64,000 nt of DNA from Amycolatopsis sp. GM8 (GTDB lineage Bacteria; Actinomycetota; Actinomycetes; Mycobacteriales; Pseudonocardiaceae), in assembly GCF_021653975.1 (NCBI RefSeq), contig NZ_JAJKFK010000011.1:71627-135626 (forward strand), written 5' to 3'. The translations under genes and the position numbers were made by a program. Below are positions 26,118 through 34,164 of the stretch, in pieces (within the stretch, counting starts at the first letter, position 1; each line of letters begins with the position of its first letter). Below the pieces are notes generated by a model that was not told the DNA's origin, made no database searches, and saw nothing but the letters and a program-made list of their open reading frames with translations.

Positions 26118-27218
26118 CTACGGGCCGAACCAGTGCTCCTCCAGCGTTCGTGGCGCAGCTGACGTCGTCCCGATGTGCAGGTCGGTCTGGAGCGTGATCA
26201 CCTGCGGGTTGACGTGATCGGCCGCGGTCAGCAGCAGCTTCCCGGCGGCGCGGCCCTTCTCCAGCACCGGCTGGTGCACGGTGGTGAGCCCGATCCGCTC
26301 GGCCTCCGCGATGCCGTCGAATCCGGTGACCGTGAGATCCGCCGGCACCCGCAGCCCCCGCCGGTCGGCCTCGGCGAGCGCGCCGAGCGCGAGGATGTCC
26401 GAGGTGCAGATCAGGGCGGTGACCTGCGGATACGCGCCTAGCAGCTGGCGGGCGGCGGCCGCGCCCTCGTCCACGGTGTGGTCGAACCGCTCGACGACGG
26501 GCACGGTGGCCCAGTCCACCCCGGCCTTGGTGAACGCCGTCGCGAGCGCGTCCAGCCGGGTCCTCTGCACGTGAAAATGCGCGGAGCGCTGGCGTTCCAG
26601 CGAGACGAAGTCGTCGTTGCGGTCGCGCCCGAGCCGCATGCACAGCACGCCGACCTGCCGGTGACCGAGGCCGACCAGATGCTCGGCGAGCCCGGTGATC
26701 GCCGCCGCGTCGTCCGGGCCGACCCGGTCGATGCCCTCGACCTGGGGCTGGTCGATGATCACGGTCGGCACCGGGCGGGCGAGCACGGCGGCCAGGTGCG
26801 GATCGTCGTCCGGCACGGAGTAGACGACGAACCCGTCGACGCCGGCGCGGTGCACGGCGGCCACGTCGTCGCGGCCCGGACTGGCCGGCACGAGGTGCAG
26901 CCCGACGCCCGCGTCCTCGCAGGCGAGCGCGAGCCCTTCCAGTACACCGATCGCGGCCGGGTCGCGGAACGCGTACGACAGGTTCTCGGTGAGCAGCAGC
27001 CCGACGGCGCCGGCCTTGCGGGTGCGCAGCGAGCGGGCCACCGGGTCGGGCCCGGGGTAGCCGAGCCGCCGCGCGGTTTCCAGCACCCGGCGGCGCAGTT
27101 CGGGGGAGAGCTGGTCGGGCCGGTTGTACGCGTTGGAGACGGTGGTCCTGGACACGCCGAGTTCCGCGGCGAGCGACGCCAGCGTCGCCTGTCGCCTCAT
27201 GCGCATAGGACGCCCCAT
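26118..27218 (-). CDS. LacI-family transcriptional repressor
   Basis: 366-residue regulator. The helix-turn-helix is TLASLAAELGVSRTTVSNAY followed by the hinge helix RSLRTRKAGAVGLLLTENL; the C-terminal periplasmic-binding-protein fold ends in LTVTGFDGIAEAERIGLTTV. The effector is unknown. ATG 27218 is chosen as the start closest to the domain. A perfect palindrome 5 bp upstream suggests autoregulation. No sugar genes are adjacent, so the target regulon lies elsewhere. Confidence 0.9.
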   Translation of the reverse strand: MGRPMRMRRQATLASLAAELGVSRTTVSNAYNRPDQLSPELRRRVLETARRLGYPGPDPVARSLRTRKAGAVGLLLTENLSYAFRDPAAIGVLEGLALACEDAGVGLHLVPASPGRDDVAAVHRAGVDGFVVYSVPDDDPHLAAVLARPVPTVIIDQPQVEGIDRVGPDDAAAITGLAEHLVGLGHRQVGVLCMRLGRDRNDDFVSLERQRSAHFHVQRTRLDALATAFTKAGVDWATVPVVERFDHTVDEGAAAARQLLGAYPQVTALICTSDILALGALAEADRRGLRVPADLTVTGFDGIAEAERIGLTTVHQPVLEKGRAAGKLLLTAADHVNPQVITLQTDLHIGTTSAAPRTLEEHWFGP

Positions 27219-27222
27219 AGGG

Positions 27223-27237
27223 GAACCGTAACGGTTC
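27223..27237. promoter_or_regulatory. Palindromic operator GAACCGT-A-ACGGTTC
   Basis: A perfect 7-1-7 palindrome placed 5 bp before the LacI-family start codon, in the position expected for an autorepressor site. Confidence 0.65.
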
Positions 27238-27354
27238 AGATCGGATTCCAGAAGTCGAAGCGCGGCAGCCTCCTGGCTCAGCAGGCGCAACGCGGCGTTC
27301 AGATCGACTTAACCCGCGATAGCAAGATCGTCACCCGATAGCGTAAGGTGAACT

Positions 27355-27369
27355 CGAAAATCGTTTCCA
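27355..27369. promoter_or_regulatory. Zur-box-like operator upstream of znuABC
   Basis: The site reads CGAAAATCGTTTCCA. Its complement TGGAAACGATTTTCG matches the actinobacterial Zur box TGAAAATGATTTTCA at 12 of 15 positions by my count. It lies 43 bp before the znuA GTG. Zinc-loaded Zur would repress uptake. Confidence 0.65.
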
Positions 27370-27412
27370 TTAACACTGACGGTGTCCCTACCTGCCACTT
27401 TCGGGAGTACTC

Positions 27413-28324
27413 GTGTTTCGTCACAGTCGTTCGCCACGCCTGATCGGCCTGGCTTCCGCCGCCTCCGCACTGGCTCTGGTGCTCGCTGGATGTGGCGGTG
27501 GTAACACCACCGGCGACAGTGGGAGCGGCGGGAAGCTCGATGTGGTCGCGTCGACCGACGTCTGGGGCAGCCTGCTGTCCGCCGTCGGCGGCGACCAGGT
27601 GCAGGTCACCTCGATCATCCACGACCCCGCCGCCGACCCGCACTCCTACGAGACCACCCCGCAGGACGCGCTGGCCGCGCAGAAGGCCGCGCTGACGCTG
27701 GGCAATGGCGGTGGCTACGACGACTTCTTCACCAAGCTCGCCGACCAGGCGCCGAACGCCAAGAAGCTCGTGGCGTACGACATCGCCGCGACCGGCGACG
27801 AGAACGAGCACGTCTGGTACAGCTTCACGAGCGTCGAGAAGGTCGCCGACCAGGTCGCGGCCGACCTCGGGCAGATCCGTCCCGCCAGCGCCCAGGCCTT
27901 CACCGCCAACGCCGCCACGTTCAAGGCCAAGGTCGCCGACCTCGCGACCAAGACCGAGCAGGCCGGCGCCGCGCACCCGGGCCAGAAGGTGATCGCCACC
28001 GAGCCCGTCGCGCACTACCTGCTGGAGACGGCGAAGATCACCGACGCGACCCCGAAGGAGTTCTCCGAGGCCGTCGAGCAGGAGAGCGACGTGCCCGCCG
28101 CCGCGCTCGCCGAGGTCAACAGCCTGATCGCGGGCAAGCAGGTGCAAGCCGTCGTGAACAACGCGCAGACGGTGACTCCCGTGACACAGCAGGTGGTCGA
28201 CAGTGCGAAGAAGGCCGGCTTGCCGGTCGTGGACGTGACCGAGACGCTGCCGGTCGGCGCCACGGACTACATTTCGTGGATGACCAGCGAAGTCAACGCC
28301 TTGTCTGGAGCATTGAACTCTTGA
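27413..28324 (+). CDS. znuA: Zinc/manganese ABC transporter substrate-binding lipoprotein
   Basis: 303-residue cluster 9 metal-binding lipoprotein. The signal peptide ends in the lipobox LVLAGC with Cys27. Candidate metal ligands are the His in DPAADPHSYE, the His in DENEHVWYS, the His/Glu in ATEPVAHYLLE and a C-terminal Asp. It is the first gene of znuABC, under a Zur-like box, which favours zinc as the substrate. The start is GTG 27413. Its TGA overlaps the TTG start of znuC. Confidence 0.88.
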   Translation: MFRHSRSPRLIGLASAASALALVLAGCGGGNTTGDSGSGGKLDVVASTDVWGSLLSAVGGDQVQVTSIIHDPAADPHSYETTPQDALAAQKAALTLGNGGGYDDFFTKLADQAPNAKKLVAYDIAATGDENEHVWYSFTSVEKVADQVAADLGQIRPASAQAFTANAATFKAKVADLATKTEQAGAAHPGQKVIATEPVAHYLLETAKITDATPKEFSEAVEQESDVPAAALAEVNSLIAGKQVQAVVNNAQTVTPVTQQVVDSAKKAGLPVVDVTETLPVGATDYISWMTSEVNALSGALNS

Positions 28325-29121
28325 GTGCCGCAGTCGAGATCTCCGGTGCGAGCCTCGCCTTCGGCGGGCGGACGCTGTGGTCCGGGCTGGACCTGACCGT
28401 CCAGCCCGGCGAGTTCCTCGCGATCCTCGGCCCCAACGGGTCGGGCAAGACCAGCCTGCTCAAGATCCTGCTGGGGCTCCAGCAGCTGTCGGCGGGCTCG
28501 TGGCGGATGGCGAGTGACCGGCCGGTCGGGTACGTGCCGCAGCAGCGCGCGATGCAGGAAGCGCTGGCGTTGCGCGGCGTCGACCTCGTCGGGCTCGGCC
28601 TCGACGGGCACCGCTGGGGTCTCGGCCTGTTCGGGCTGGCGGAGCGGCGCCGCCGGGTCGCGGCCGCGATCGAGTCGGTCGGCGCGCAGGCCTACGCGAA
28701 GTCCCCGGTCGGGCGGTTGTCCGGCGGCGAGCAACAGCGGCTGCGGGTGGCGCAGGCACTGATCGGCGAACCCGACGTGCTGCTGTGCGACGAGCCGCTG
28801 GCGTCGCTGGACCTCGCGCACCAGCGCGCGGTGAGTGCCCTGATCGACCGGCGCCGCCGTGAGGCGGATACCGCCGTGCTGTTCGTCACTCACGAGCTCA
28901 ACCCCGTTCTGTCCTATGTGGACCGAGTGCTGTACCTGGTGGACGGCCGGTTCCGGATCGGCACGCCGGACGAGGTGATGAACTCGAAGACGCTCTCCGA
29001 GCTGTACCGGACGAAGGTCGAGGTCATCCGGGTCGGCGGGCAGATCCACGTCGTCGGCACGCAGAGCGCGCTGTGCGAGGACGAGGCCCATCACCTCGGT
29101 GTGGAAGAGCGGGTGTCCTGA
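28321..29121 (+). CDS. znuC: Zinc ABC transporter ATPase
   Basis: 266-residue ATP-binding subunit with Walker A GPNGSGKTSLLKIL, Q-loop YVPQQRAMQ, signature RLSGGEQQRLRVAQAL and Walker B VLLCDEPLASLDLAHQR. The rare TTG start at 28321 overlaps the znuA stop (TTGA), a sign of coupled translation; the next in-frame start would cut into the domain. About 30 C-terminal residues after the core contain HHLG and could be metal-sensing, which is speculative. Confidence 0.88.
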   Translation: MSAAVEISGASLAFGGRTLWSGLDLTVQPGEFLAILGPNGSGKTSLLKILLGLQQLSAGSWRMASDRPVGYVPQQRAMQEALALRGVDLVGLGLDGHRWGLGLFGLAERRRRVAAAIESVGAQAYAKSPVGRLSGGEQQRLRVAQALIGEPDVLLCDEPLASLDLAHQRAVSALIDRRRREADTAVLFVTHELNPVLSYVDRVLYLVDGRFRIGTPDEVMNSKTLSELYRTKVEVIRVGGQIHVVGTQSALCEDEAHHLGVEERVS

Positions 29122-30006
29122 GTGGACAAGCTGTTCGACTTCGGGCTGACCGGGCAGCTGCTGGCGCAACCGTTCGTGCAGACGGCGCTGCTCGCCGCCG
29201 CGGTGCTCGGTCTGGTCGCCGGCATGCTCGGCCCGCTGATCGTGACCCGGCGGATGTCGTTCGCGGTGCACGGGACGGCGGAACTCGCGTTCACCGGCGC
29301 GGCCGGAGCACTCCTGCTCGGCATCGGCGTCGAGTACGGCGCGCTCGCCGGATCGGTGATCGCCGCGCTGCTGCTAGGTTTGCTGGGCGGGCGTGAGTCC
29401 GATCGCGACTCGGTGATCGGCGTGATCCTGTCCTTCGGGCTCGGCCTCGGCGTGCTGCTGCTGACGTTCTATCCGGGACGGACGTCGAACAAGTTCGGCA
29501 TCCTCATCGGACAGATCGTGTCCATCGACTCGACGAACATCGTCGTGCTGATCGCCGCCGCGGTCGTGGTGCTGCTCGTGCTCGCGGTGATCTACCGGCC
29601 GCTGCTGTTTTCCAGTGTGGACCCGCATGTCGCGGCCGCCCGGGGCGTACCGAGCCGGCTGCTGTCGGTGGTGTTCGCGGTGCTCGTCGGGATCGCGACG
29701 GCGCTCGGCGTGCAGATCGTCGGGTCGCTGCTCGTGGTGTCGCTCATGGTCACCCCGGCAGCGGCCGCGGTCCGTGTCACGGCGAGCCCGTGGCGGGCGA
29801 CGCTGCTGGCAGTTCTGTTCGCGGAGATCGCCGCGCTGGGCGGCATCATCCTGTCGCTCGCGCCCGGCGTGCCGGTCAGCGCCTTCGTCACCGCGATCTC
29901 GTTCCTGATCTACCTGGTGTGCCGGCTGATCGCGTACCGCCGGTCGCGCGCCAGCCGGATCAGCGCACCGGATGTTGCGCGAGTGCCGTCCGCAGTTGGT
30001 CGATGA
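29122..30006 (+). CDS. znuB: Zinc ABC transporter permease
   Basis: 294-residue ABC-3 permease with about eight transmembrane helices. Family features include GLVAGMLGPLIVTRRMSFAVHG (cytoplasmic coupling region), AARGVPSRLLSVVF and VVSLMVTPAAAA. GTG 29122 directly abuts the znuC TGA. Its 3' end overlaps the converging AlgX-like gene by 47 bp. Confidence 0.88.
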   Translation: MDKLFDFGLTGQLLAQPFVQTALLAAAVLGLVAGMLGPLIVTRRMSFAVHGTAELAFTGAAGALLLGIGVEYGALAGSVIAALLLGLLGGRESDRDSVIGVILSFGLGLGVLLLTFYPGRTSNKFGILIGQIVSIDSTNIVVLIAAAVVVLLVLAVIYRPLLFSSVDPHVAAARGVPSRLLSVVFAVLVGIATALGVQIVGSLLVVSLMVTPAAAAVRVTASPWRATLLAVLFAEIAALGGIILSLAPGVPVSAFVTAISFLIYLVCRLIAYRRSRASRISAPDVARVPSAVGR

Positions 30007-31270
30007 ACCCGTTGTCGAAGAACGGCAACGCCCCGGCGGAGATGCTGCGCTCCACGGTCTCCATCACCACGGCCTGAGCGCCGACGAACTCGTCCACGGC
30101 CTGCGCCGGGGTGGTCTTGTTGGTGGAGTAGGCCAGGATCGTGAGATCGCTGAACGCGCCGGTGAGATAGCGCGAGGACGCGATGCTGAACGAGTCGCCG
30201 TACACCAGCGTCTTCTTGTCGACGGTGCCGGTGATCGGCGGCGCCGTGTGCCTGGCCGGCGTCTCGATGTCGGTCACGATCGGCCCGGCGCGGTTGGTCG
30301 CGCCATCCGGCAGCAGGTTGTAGAGGACGCTGGTCTTCGTGCCGGTCTTGCCGAGCAGCTTCGGCAGGTCCGCGCTGCCGGTGTACGAGCCGATGGCCGG
30401 GCTCTTCCAGGTCTTGGTCACCCCGGGCTGCACGGCCTCGGCGACGTTGCGGGTCAGCGAAAGCCCGCCCTCGTCGGTCCAGTGTGTGTCCGCCGGCGTG
30501 TACACGGGATGGCCCAGCTGGGCCGTGATCGCCCGTAGTTCCGGGCGCAGGTCGAGCGCGCCCGCCCGGTCGAGCTGTGACCAGGTCGGCGCCTCCGCGG
30601 CCTGCTGGCAGTCCTTGCCGGGATAGCTCGACGGCAGGAACTGCGGCACCATCGTCGACTTGTCCGGCGGCACCACCCACACGAACTGGCGGCCGGAGGC
30701 GATGACCAAGTTCCGCACCGTTTCGATGCGGTCGATCGTGTCGGCGAGCGCACGGGTGGGCGCGCACTTGGCCTCGGCGTCGACCCCGTAGTACAGCCAG
30801 CCGTCCTTGCCCTCGATCACCTGGCGGTAGCCGGCCTGATCCAGTGGCCCGGCGCCGACCTCCGGTCCGGGGGTGCCGCCGTTCGCGGGCGGCGGGCCGC
30901 CGGGCAGCGGCCCGGAGTTCGAGGTGCCGCCTGTGTCGTGCGGCAGCGGCTCGCCGAACACACCGCGGCTGATCCCGTCCGCGGCCCCGATCGCCGCCGT
31001 GCGGAAGGAAAGCTGGTCGGTCGCCCACGTCGGCAGCGCGGTGAAGAAGCCCCAGCCGGAGGAGATGCTGGGGAAGCCGGCGAGCGCGTGGTTCTCGATC
31101 TCGGTCGGGCGGACGCCGAACACCCACATCAGGGTCGGTGTCACGAAGAACACGAGGGCGCTGATCAACGCGGTCAGCTGCTTGCCGCCATGCCGGGGAC
31201 GGTGCAGCGGATGCTCCCGGGGGAGCCACGCCTCGTGCACGGCGGGCAGTTGCTGCGGTTCTTGCGCCAC
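29960..31270 (-). CDS. AlgX/AlgJ-like SGNH O-acetyltransferase
   Basis: 436-residue membrane-anchored protein with one N-terminal transmembrane helix (about 33-53) and an extracytoplasmic SGNH-type domain: GKDGWLYYGVDAE, DTHWTDEGGL (DxH motif) and LVYGDSFSIASSRYL (nucleophile Ser). AlgX/AlgJ proteins move acetyl groups delivered by an MBOAT partner onto a polysaccharide. The partner AlgI-like gene lies 2.9 kb upstream on the same strand. The acceptor glycan is unknown. Confidence 0.78.
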   Translation of the reverse strand: MAQEPQQLPAVHEAWLPREHPLHRPRHGGKQLTALISALVFFVTPTLMWVFGVRPTEIENHALAGFPSISSGWGFFTALPTWATDQLSFRTAAIGAADGISRGVFGEPLPHDTGGTSNSGPLPGGPPPANGGTPGPEVGAGPLDQAGYRQVIEGKDGWLYYGVDAEAKCAPTRALADTIDRIETVRNLVIASGRQFVWVVPPDKSTMVPQFLPSSYPGKDCQQAAEAPTWSQLDRAGALDLRPELRAITAQLGHPVYTPADTHWTDEGGLSLTRNVAEAVQPGVTKTWKSPAIGSYTGSADLPKLLGKTGTKTSVLYNLLPDGATNRAGPIVTDIETPARHTAPPITGTVDKKTLVYGDSFSIASSRYLTGAFSDLTILAYSTNKTTPAQAVDEFVGAQAVVMETVERSISAGALPFFDNGFIDQLRTALAQHPVR

Positions 31271-31291
31271 GGCCTCACGGTATCCGCTGCT

Positions 31292-32500
31292 TCAGTGCAA
31301 CAGCAGCAGAACCTGCAATTCGCCGACGAGGAAGCCGATCACCCCGCCGACGACGATGAGCTTCCACTCCTCCTGCCGGAACGCCGGCCGCAGCAGTCCC
31401 TCGTACTGCACCGGCGTCAGCGCGAGCATCCGCTGCTCCACCATGTTCGCCACGTTCATCGCTTCGCTGAGGTAGTCCTCGGCATACCGGACGGTCTCGG
31501 GCAGCCGGGCCACCGCGCGGTCCGCCGCGGCCTCCTTCAGTTCGTGCAGGCGCGTCGCGCCGACGGTCACCGACACCAGCCGCCCGGCCTGTTCATCGAC
31601 CGCCTTCGCGACCGTCCGCCGCACCATGGCGACCATCTGGTCGGCCCGCGGCCCGCGCAGGATCGCGTCGAGCAGGTTCGGTGTGGTGAGTACCTCCTGC
31701 GCGATCACGTGGCCGTAGTCGCGGGCGACCTCGCGCTGTCGCTTGTGGAATTTGCCCTGCACGACCAGTCCCGGCAGGAGCCGGACCGGGCGGCGTGGCC
31801 GGAAGATCAGCTTGATCGCGAGCCAGTCGGTGAACAACCCGATGCAGCCGCCGAAGACCGGCAGCACCCACGGGTTCTTCGTCAGCGCCCAGACGACCGC
31901 CTGCACGAGGCCGAGCCCGAAGCCGAAGTAGATGCCGCAGCGCGCGATGAAGGCCATCTCCGGCCGGGTCGTCTCGCGGATCAGCCGGACCAGCAACGCC
32001 TTGTTGCGGGTGAGGAGCTGGACGGTCATGTGCTTGACGTCGAGCACCTCGTCGAGGTTGTCCCGAAGATCGGCCAGCAGGTCCCGGACAAGCCGTGGCG
32101 CGCCCGCCTGGACCTGTTTGACGACCAGCTCCCGCGCCATCGCTGGAAGCGCTTCCCAGACCCGCGGCTGGTACTCGGCGAGCACGTCGCGGGTGATGTC
32201 GTCCACGGCCCGCAGCAGCGGTTGCTCCATTGTGGCCATCAGCCGGTCCGGGTCGATCCGGGCGAAGATCTCCTTCAGGTCCAGCAGGTTCGAGGTGAGC
32301 AGGTCGGTCGCGATCGCGGCCATCCGGCCGCCGTGCTTGGGCACGATGCCCTGCCAGCCCAGCAGCGGGGGGATGCCGGCGAACTCGAGCGGGCGGAACA
32401 TCATTTCAATCGCGACACGTTTGGTCACGTAGCCGATCAGCGCGGCGATGAACGGGATCGCTAGATAGAGCGGCCAGTGCGCGGCGAGGTCCTGTGCCAC
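31292..32500 (-). CDS. DUF445 membrane protein
   Basis: 402-residue protein of the DUF445 (YheB-like) family, with N-terminal helix LYLAIPFIAALIGYVTKRVAIEMMFRPLEF, a repeat of the same theme at WVLPVFGGCIGLFTDWLAIKLIFRP, and a C-terminal transmembrane helix. The charged helical middle is cytosolic. The function is unknown in any species. GTG 32500 is preferred, with GGGAGG upstream. Confidence 0.75.
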   Translation of the reverse strand: MAQDLAAHWPLYLAIPFIAALIGYVTKRVAIEMMFRPLEFAGIPPLLGWQGIVPKHGGRMAAIATDLLTSNLLDLKEIFARIDPDRLMATMEQPLLRAVDDITRDVLAEYQPRVWEALPAMARELVVKQVQAGAPRLVRDLLADLRDNLDEVLDVKHMTVQLLTRNKALLVRLIRETTRPEMAFIARCGIYFGFGLGLVQAVVWALTKNPWVLPVFGGCIGLFTDWLAIKLIFRPRRPVRLLPGLVVQGKFHKRQREVARDYGHVIAQEVLTTPNLLDAILRGPRADQMVAMVRRTVAKAVDEQAGRLVSVTVGATRLHELKEAAADRAVARLPETVRYAEDYLSEAMNVANMVEQRMLALTPVQYEGLLRPAFRQEEWKLIVVGGVIGFLVGELQVLLLLH

Positions 32501-32699
32501 CCCCGGAACCTCCCTCCAGTCTCGCCCGACAAGGCTAATGGAGTGCGGAAACGCCCTGCTCACCCACCACCGGAGACGGCTGACCAACGTGGACAGTCGC
32601 GCCGCGCGGGGCGGCGGGAGGTGAACCTGCCATTTACCTAGAGTGAAGCGTTCGAATGGCGGTATGGAATCCAACTCGCGGACCTACTAAGGTCGCCGC

Positions 32700-33740
32700 A
32701 TGCCCCCAGCCCAGTCCCCCATCCAATCAACCGAACCTTCGCTCGGTGCGCCTCACTTCCCGCTGGTCTTCCGCGGTTACGACCGGGTCCCGGTCGACGA
32801 GCGGCTCAACCAGGTCGCGGCCGACATGAAGGATCTTTCGGCGGCCCGTGACGAGGCCATGACCTCGGTCGCGGAGCTGACGAAGGCGCTCAGCTACGCG
32901 CAGCAGGAGCTCATCGAGACCAAGACCGCCCTGTCGCGGATGGCGAGCGACCCGAACAGCGCCACCACCATGACCGAGCGCGTGCGCTCGATGATGACGC
33001 TCGCCGAGGAAGAGATCGCCGAGCTGCGCCAGCACGCCGACGACCAGGCCGCGGCGATCCGGGCGGAGGCCGAGAAGTACGACCTCGACACCCGCAAGGC
33101 GACCGACAAGTGGGTCTCCGAGCGCGAGGCCGACATCGCGGAGCGGCGCAACGAGCTCGAAGCCGAGTACCAGGCGCTGACCACCCGCCTCAAGGGCGAG
33201 CACGACGACCTGATGAAGACCGCGCGCGGCGAGATCGATCGCCTCAACGCCGAGGCCGACGCCGAGCGCGCCCGGCTCGACGAGGCGTCCAACCTGCAGC
33301 GTGCCCAGGCCGAGAAGCAGGCCGAGGACGAGCTGGCGATCCGGATCTCCGACGCCGAGGAAGCGCTCGCCACCAAGGTTTCGACCACCGAGAAAGCGCT
33401 TGCCGAGAAGGTCTCGACCACCGAGGAGAACCTCAGCACCAAGGTCCGCGCGACCGAAGAGGGGCTCGCGACCAAGGTCCGCCAGACCGAGGAGTCGCTG
33501 GCGGCCAAGGTGTCGCAGACGGAGAGCAGGCTTTCCCGGCAGACGCTGGAGGCCGAGGAGCGGGCGGCCGTGCTCGTGGCGGACGCCGAGCGTCAGCTCA
33601 CCGAGGCCGAGCAGAACCGCACGCAGGCCTTCGAGTTCAAGGCAGAAGTCACCGAGCGGCTCACCGCGACGCATTCCGCGCTGCAGGAAGCGCTCAAGCA
33701 GCTCGTCCCCGCCGAGGATTCGGGCAAGGTTCCCGCCTGA
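32700..33740 (+). CDS. DivIVA/FilP-like coiled-coil cytoskeletal protein
   Basis: 346 residues. The N-terminus FPLVFRGYDRVPVDERLNQV is the DivIVA-type crossed-loop signature. The rest is an almost uninterrupted coiled coil, including five perfect-length 11-residue repeats at about residues 220-274. In Streptomyces, FilP/Scy proteins of this architecture form a polar scaffold with DivIVA. A structural role at poles or in the cytoplasm is inferred. A rho-independent terminator follows the gene. Confidence 0.75.
   Translation: MPPAQSPIQSTEPSLGAPHFPLVFRGYDRVPVDERLNQVAADMKDLSAARDEAMTSVAELTKALSYAQQELIETKTALSRMASDPNSATTMTERVRSMMTLAEEEIAELRQHADDQAAAIRAEAEKYDLDTRKATDKWVSEREADIAERRNELEAEYQALTTRLKGEHDDLMKTARGEIDRLNAEADAERARLDEASNLQRAQAEKQAEDELAIRISDAEEALATKVSTTEKALAEKVSTTEENLSTKVRATEEGLATKVRQTEESLAAKVSQTESRLSRQTLEAEERAAVLVADAERQLTEAEQNRTQAFEFKAEVTERLTATHSALQEALKQLVPAEDSGKVPA
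33357..33521 (+). repeat. Five 33-bp in-frame repeats encoding hendecads
   Basis: Consecutive 33-bp units (33357, 33390, 33423, 33456, 33489) encode E-x-x-L-x-x-K-V-x-x-T. A sixth, degenerate unit follows. Eleven-residue periodicity favours a right-handed, almost untwisted coiled coil. Confidence 0.85.
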
Positions 33741-33760
33741 CCTTTTCCTCTCCTCCCTCA

Positions 33761-33795
33761 GCCGCCTTTTCGTCTTTGACGGGAAGGCGGCTTTT
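33761..33795 (+). terminator. Rho-independent terminator
   Basis: GCCGCCTT (33761-33768) pairs with AAGGCGGC (33784-33791) and is followed by TTTTCG. It lies 20 bp after the coiled-coil gene stop. Confidence 0.8.
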
Positions 33796-33814
33796 CGTTG
33801 CCCGGAAACAGGTG

Positions 33815-34142
33815 CTACCAGCCGGCGGGGTGCACGAAGTCAGCCGCCGGGCGGCGGAGTCCCTGGCAGATGCGCATGGCCAGCCGCATACTCGTGGCGA
33901 ACTTGGCGGTCCGCAGCCCGGTGAGCTGGCTCGGCGTGCAGTGCAGGCGCGGCGCCGTCTGTGCCCAGCTGGCCCCGCGTCCGGTGCGGGCTTCGTTCAC
34001 TGCCGGCGTTGAGGTCGGCCGACAGCTGCCACATGGCGCTCGCCACCTGCGCCCAGCTGAGCCCTTCACGGTCGCGGCGTTCGTCCAGCGCGCCGAACAA
34101 CGCCTGAACGTCGAACCCGCGCGGGTGAGCGCTGTGCCGCAT
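33815..34142 (-). pseudogene. Small XRE-like regulator, apparently frameshifted
   Basis: The N-terminal part, read from ATG 34142, gives RGFDVQALFGALDERRDREG then LSWAQVASAMWQLSADLNA. This resembles a small actinobacterial helix-turn-helix family. Around 33990-34015 the similarity moves to another frame that reads SQLTGLRTAKFATSMRLAM, then RRPAADFVHPAGW and a stop at 33815. Neither frame alone gives a complete protein. A sequencing error, a real frameshift or two unrelated ORFs cannot be separated here. Confidence 0.5.
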
Positions 34143-34164
34143 GCGGCCTCCCGGCAGGCGTCCC

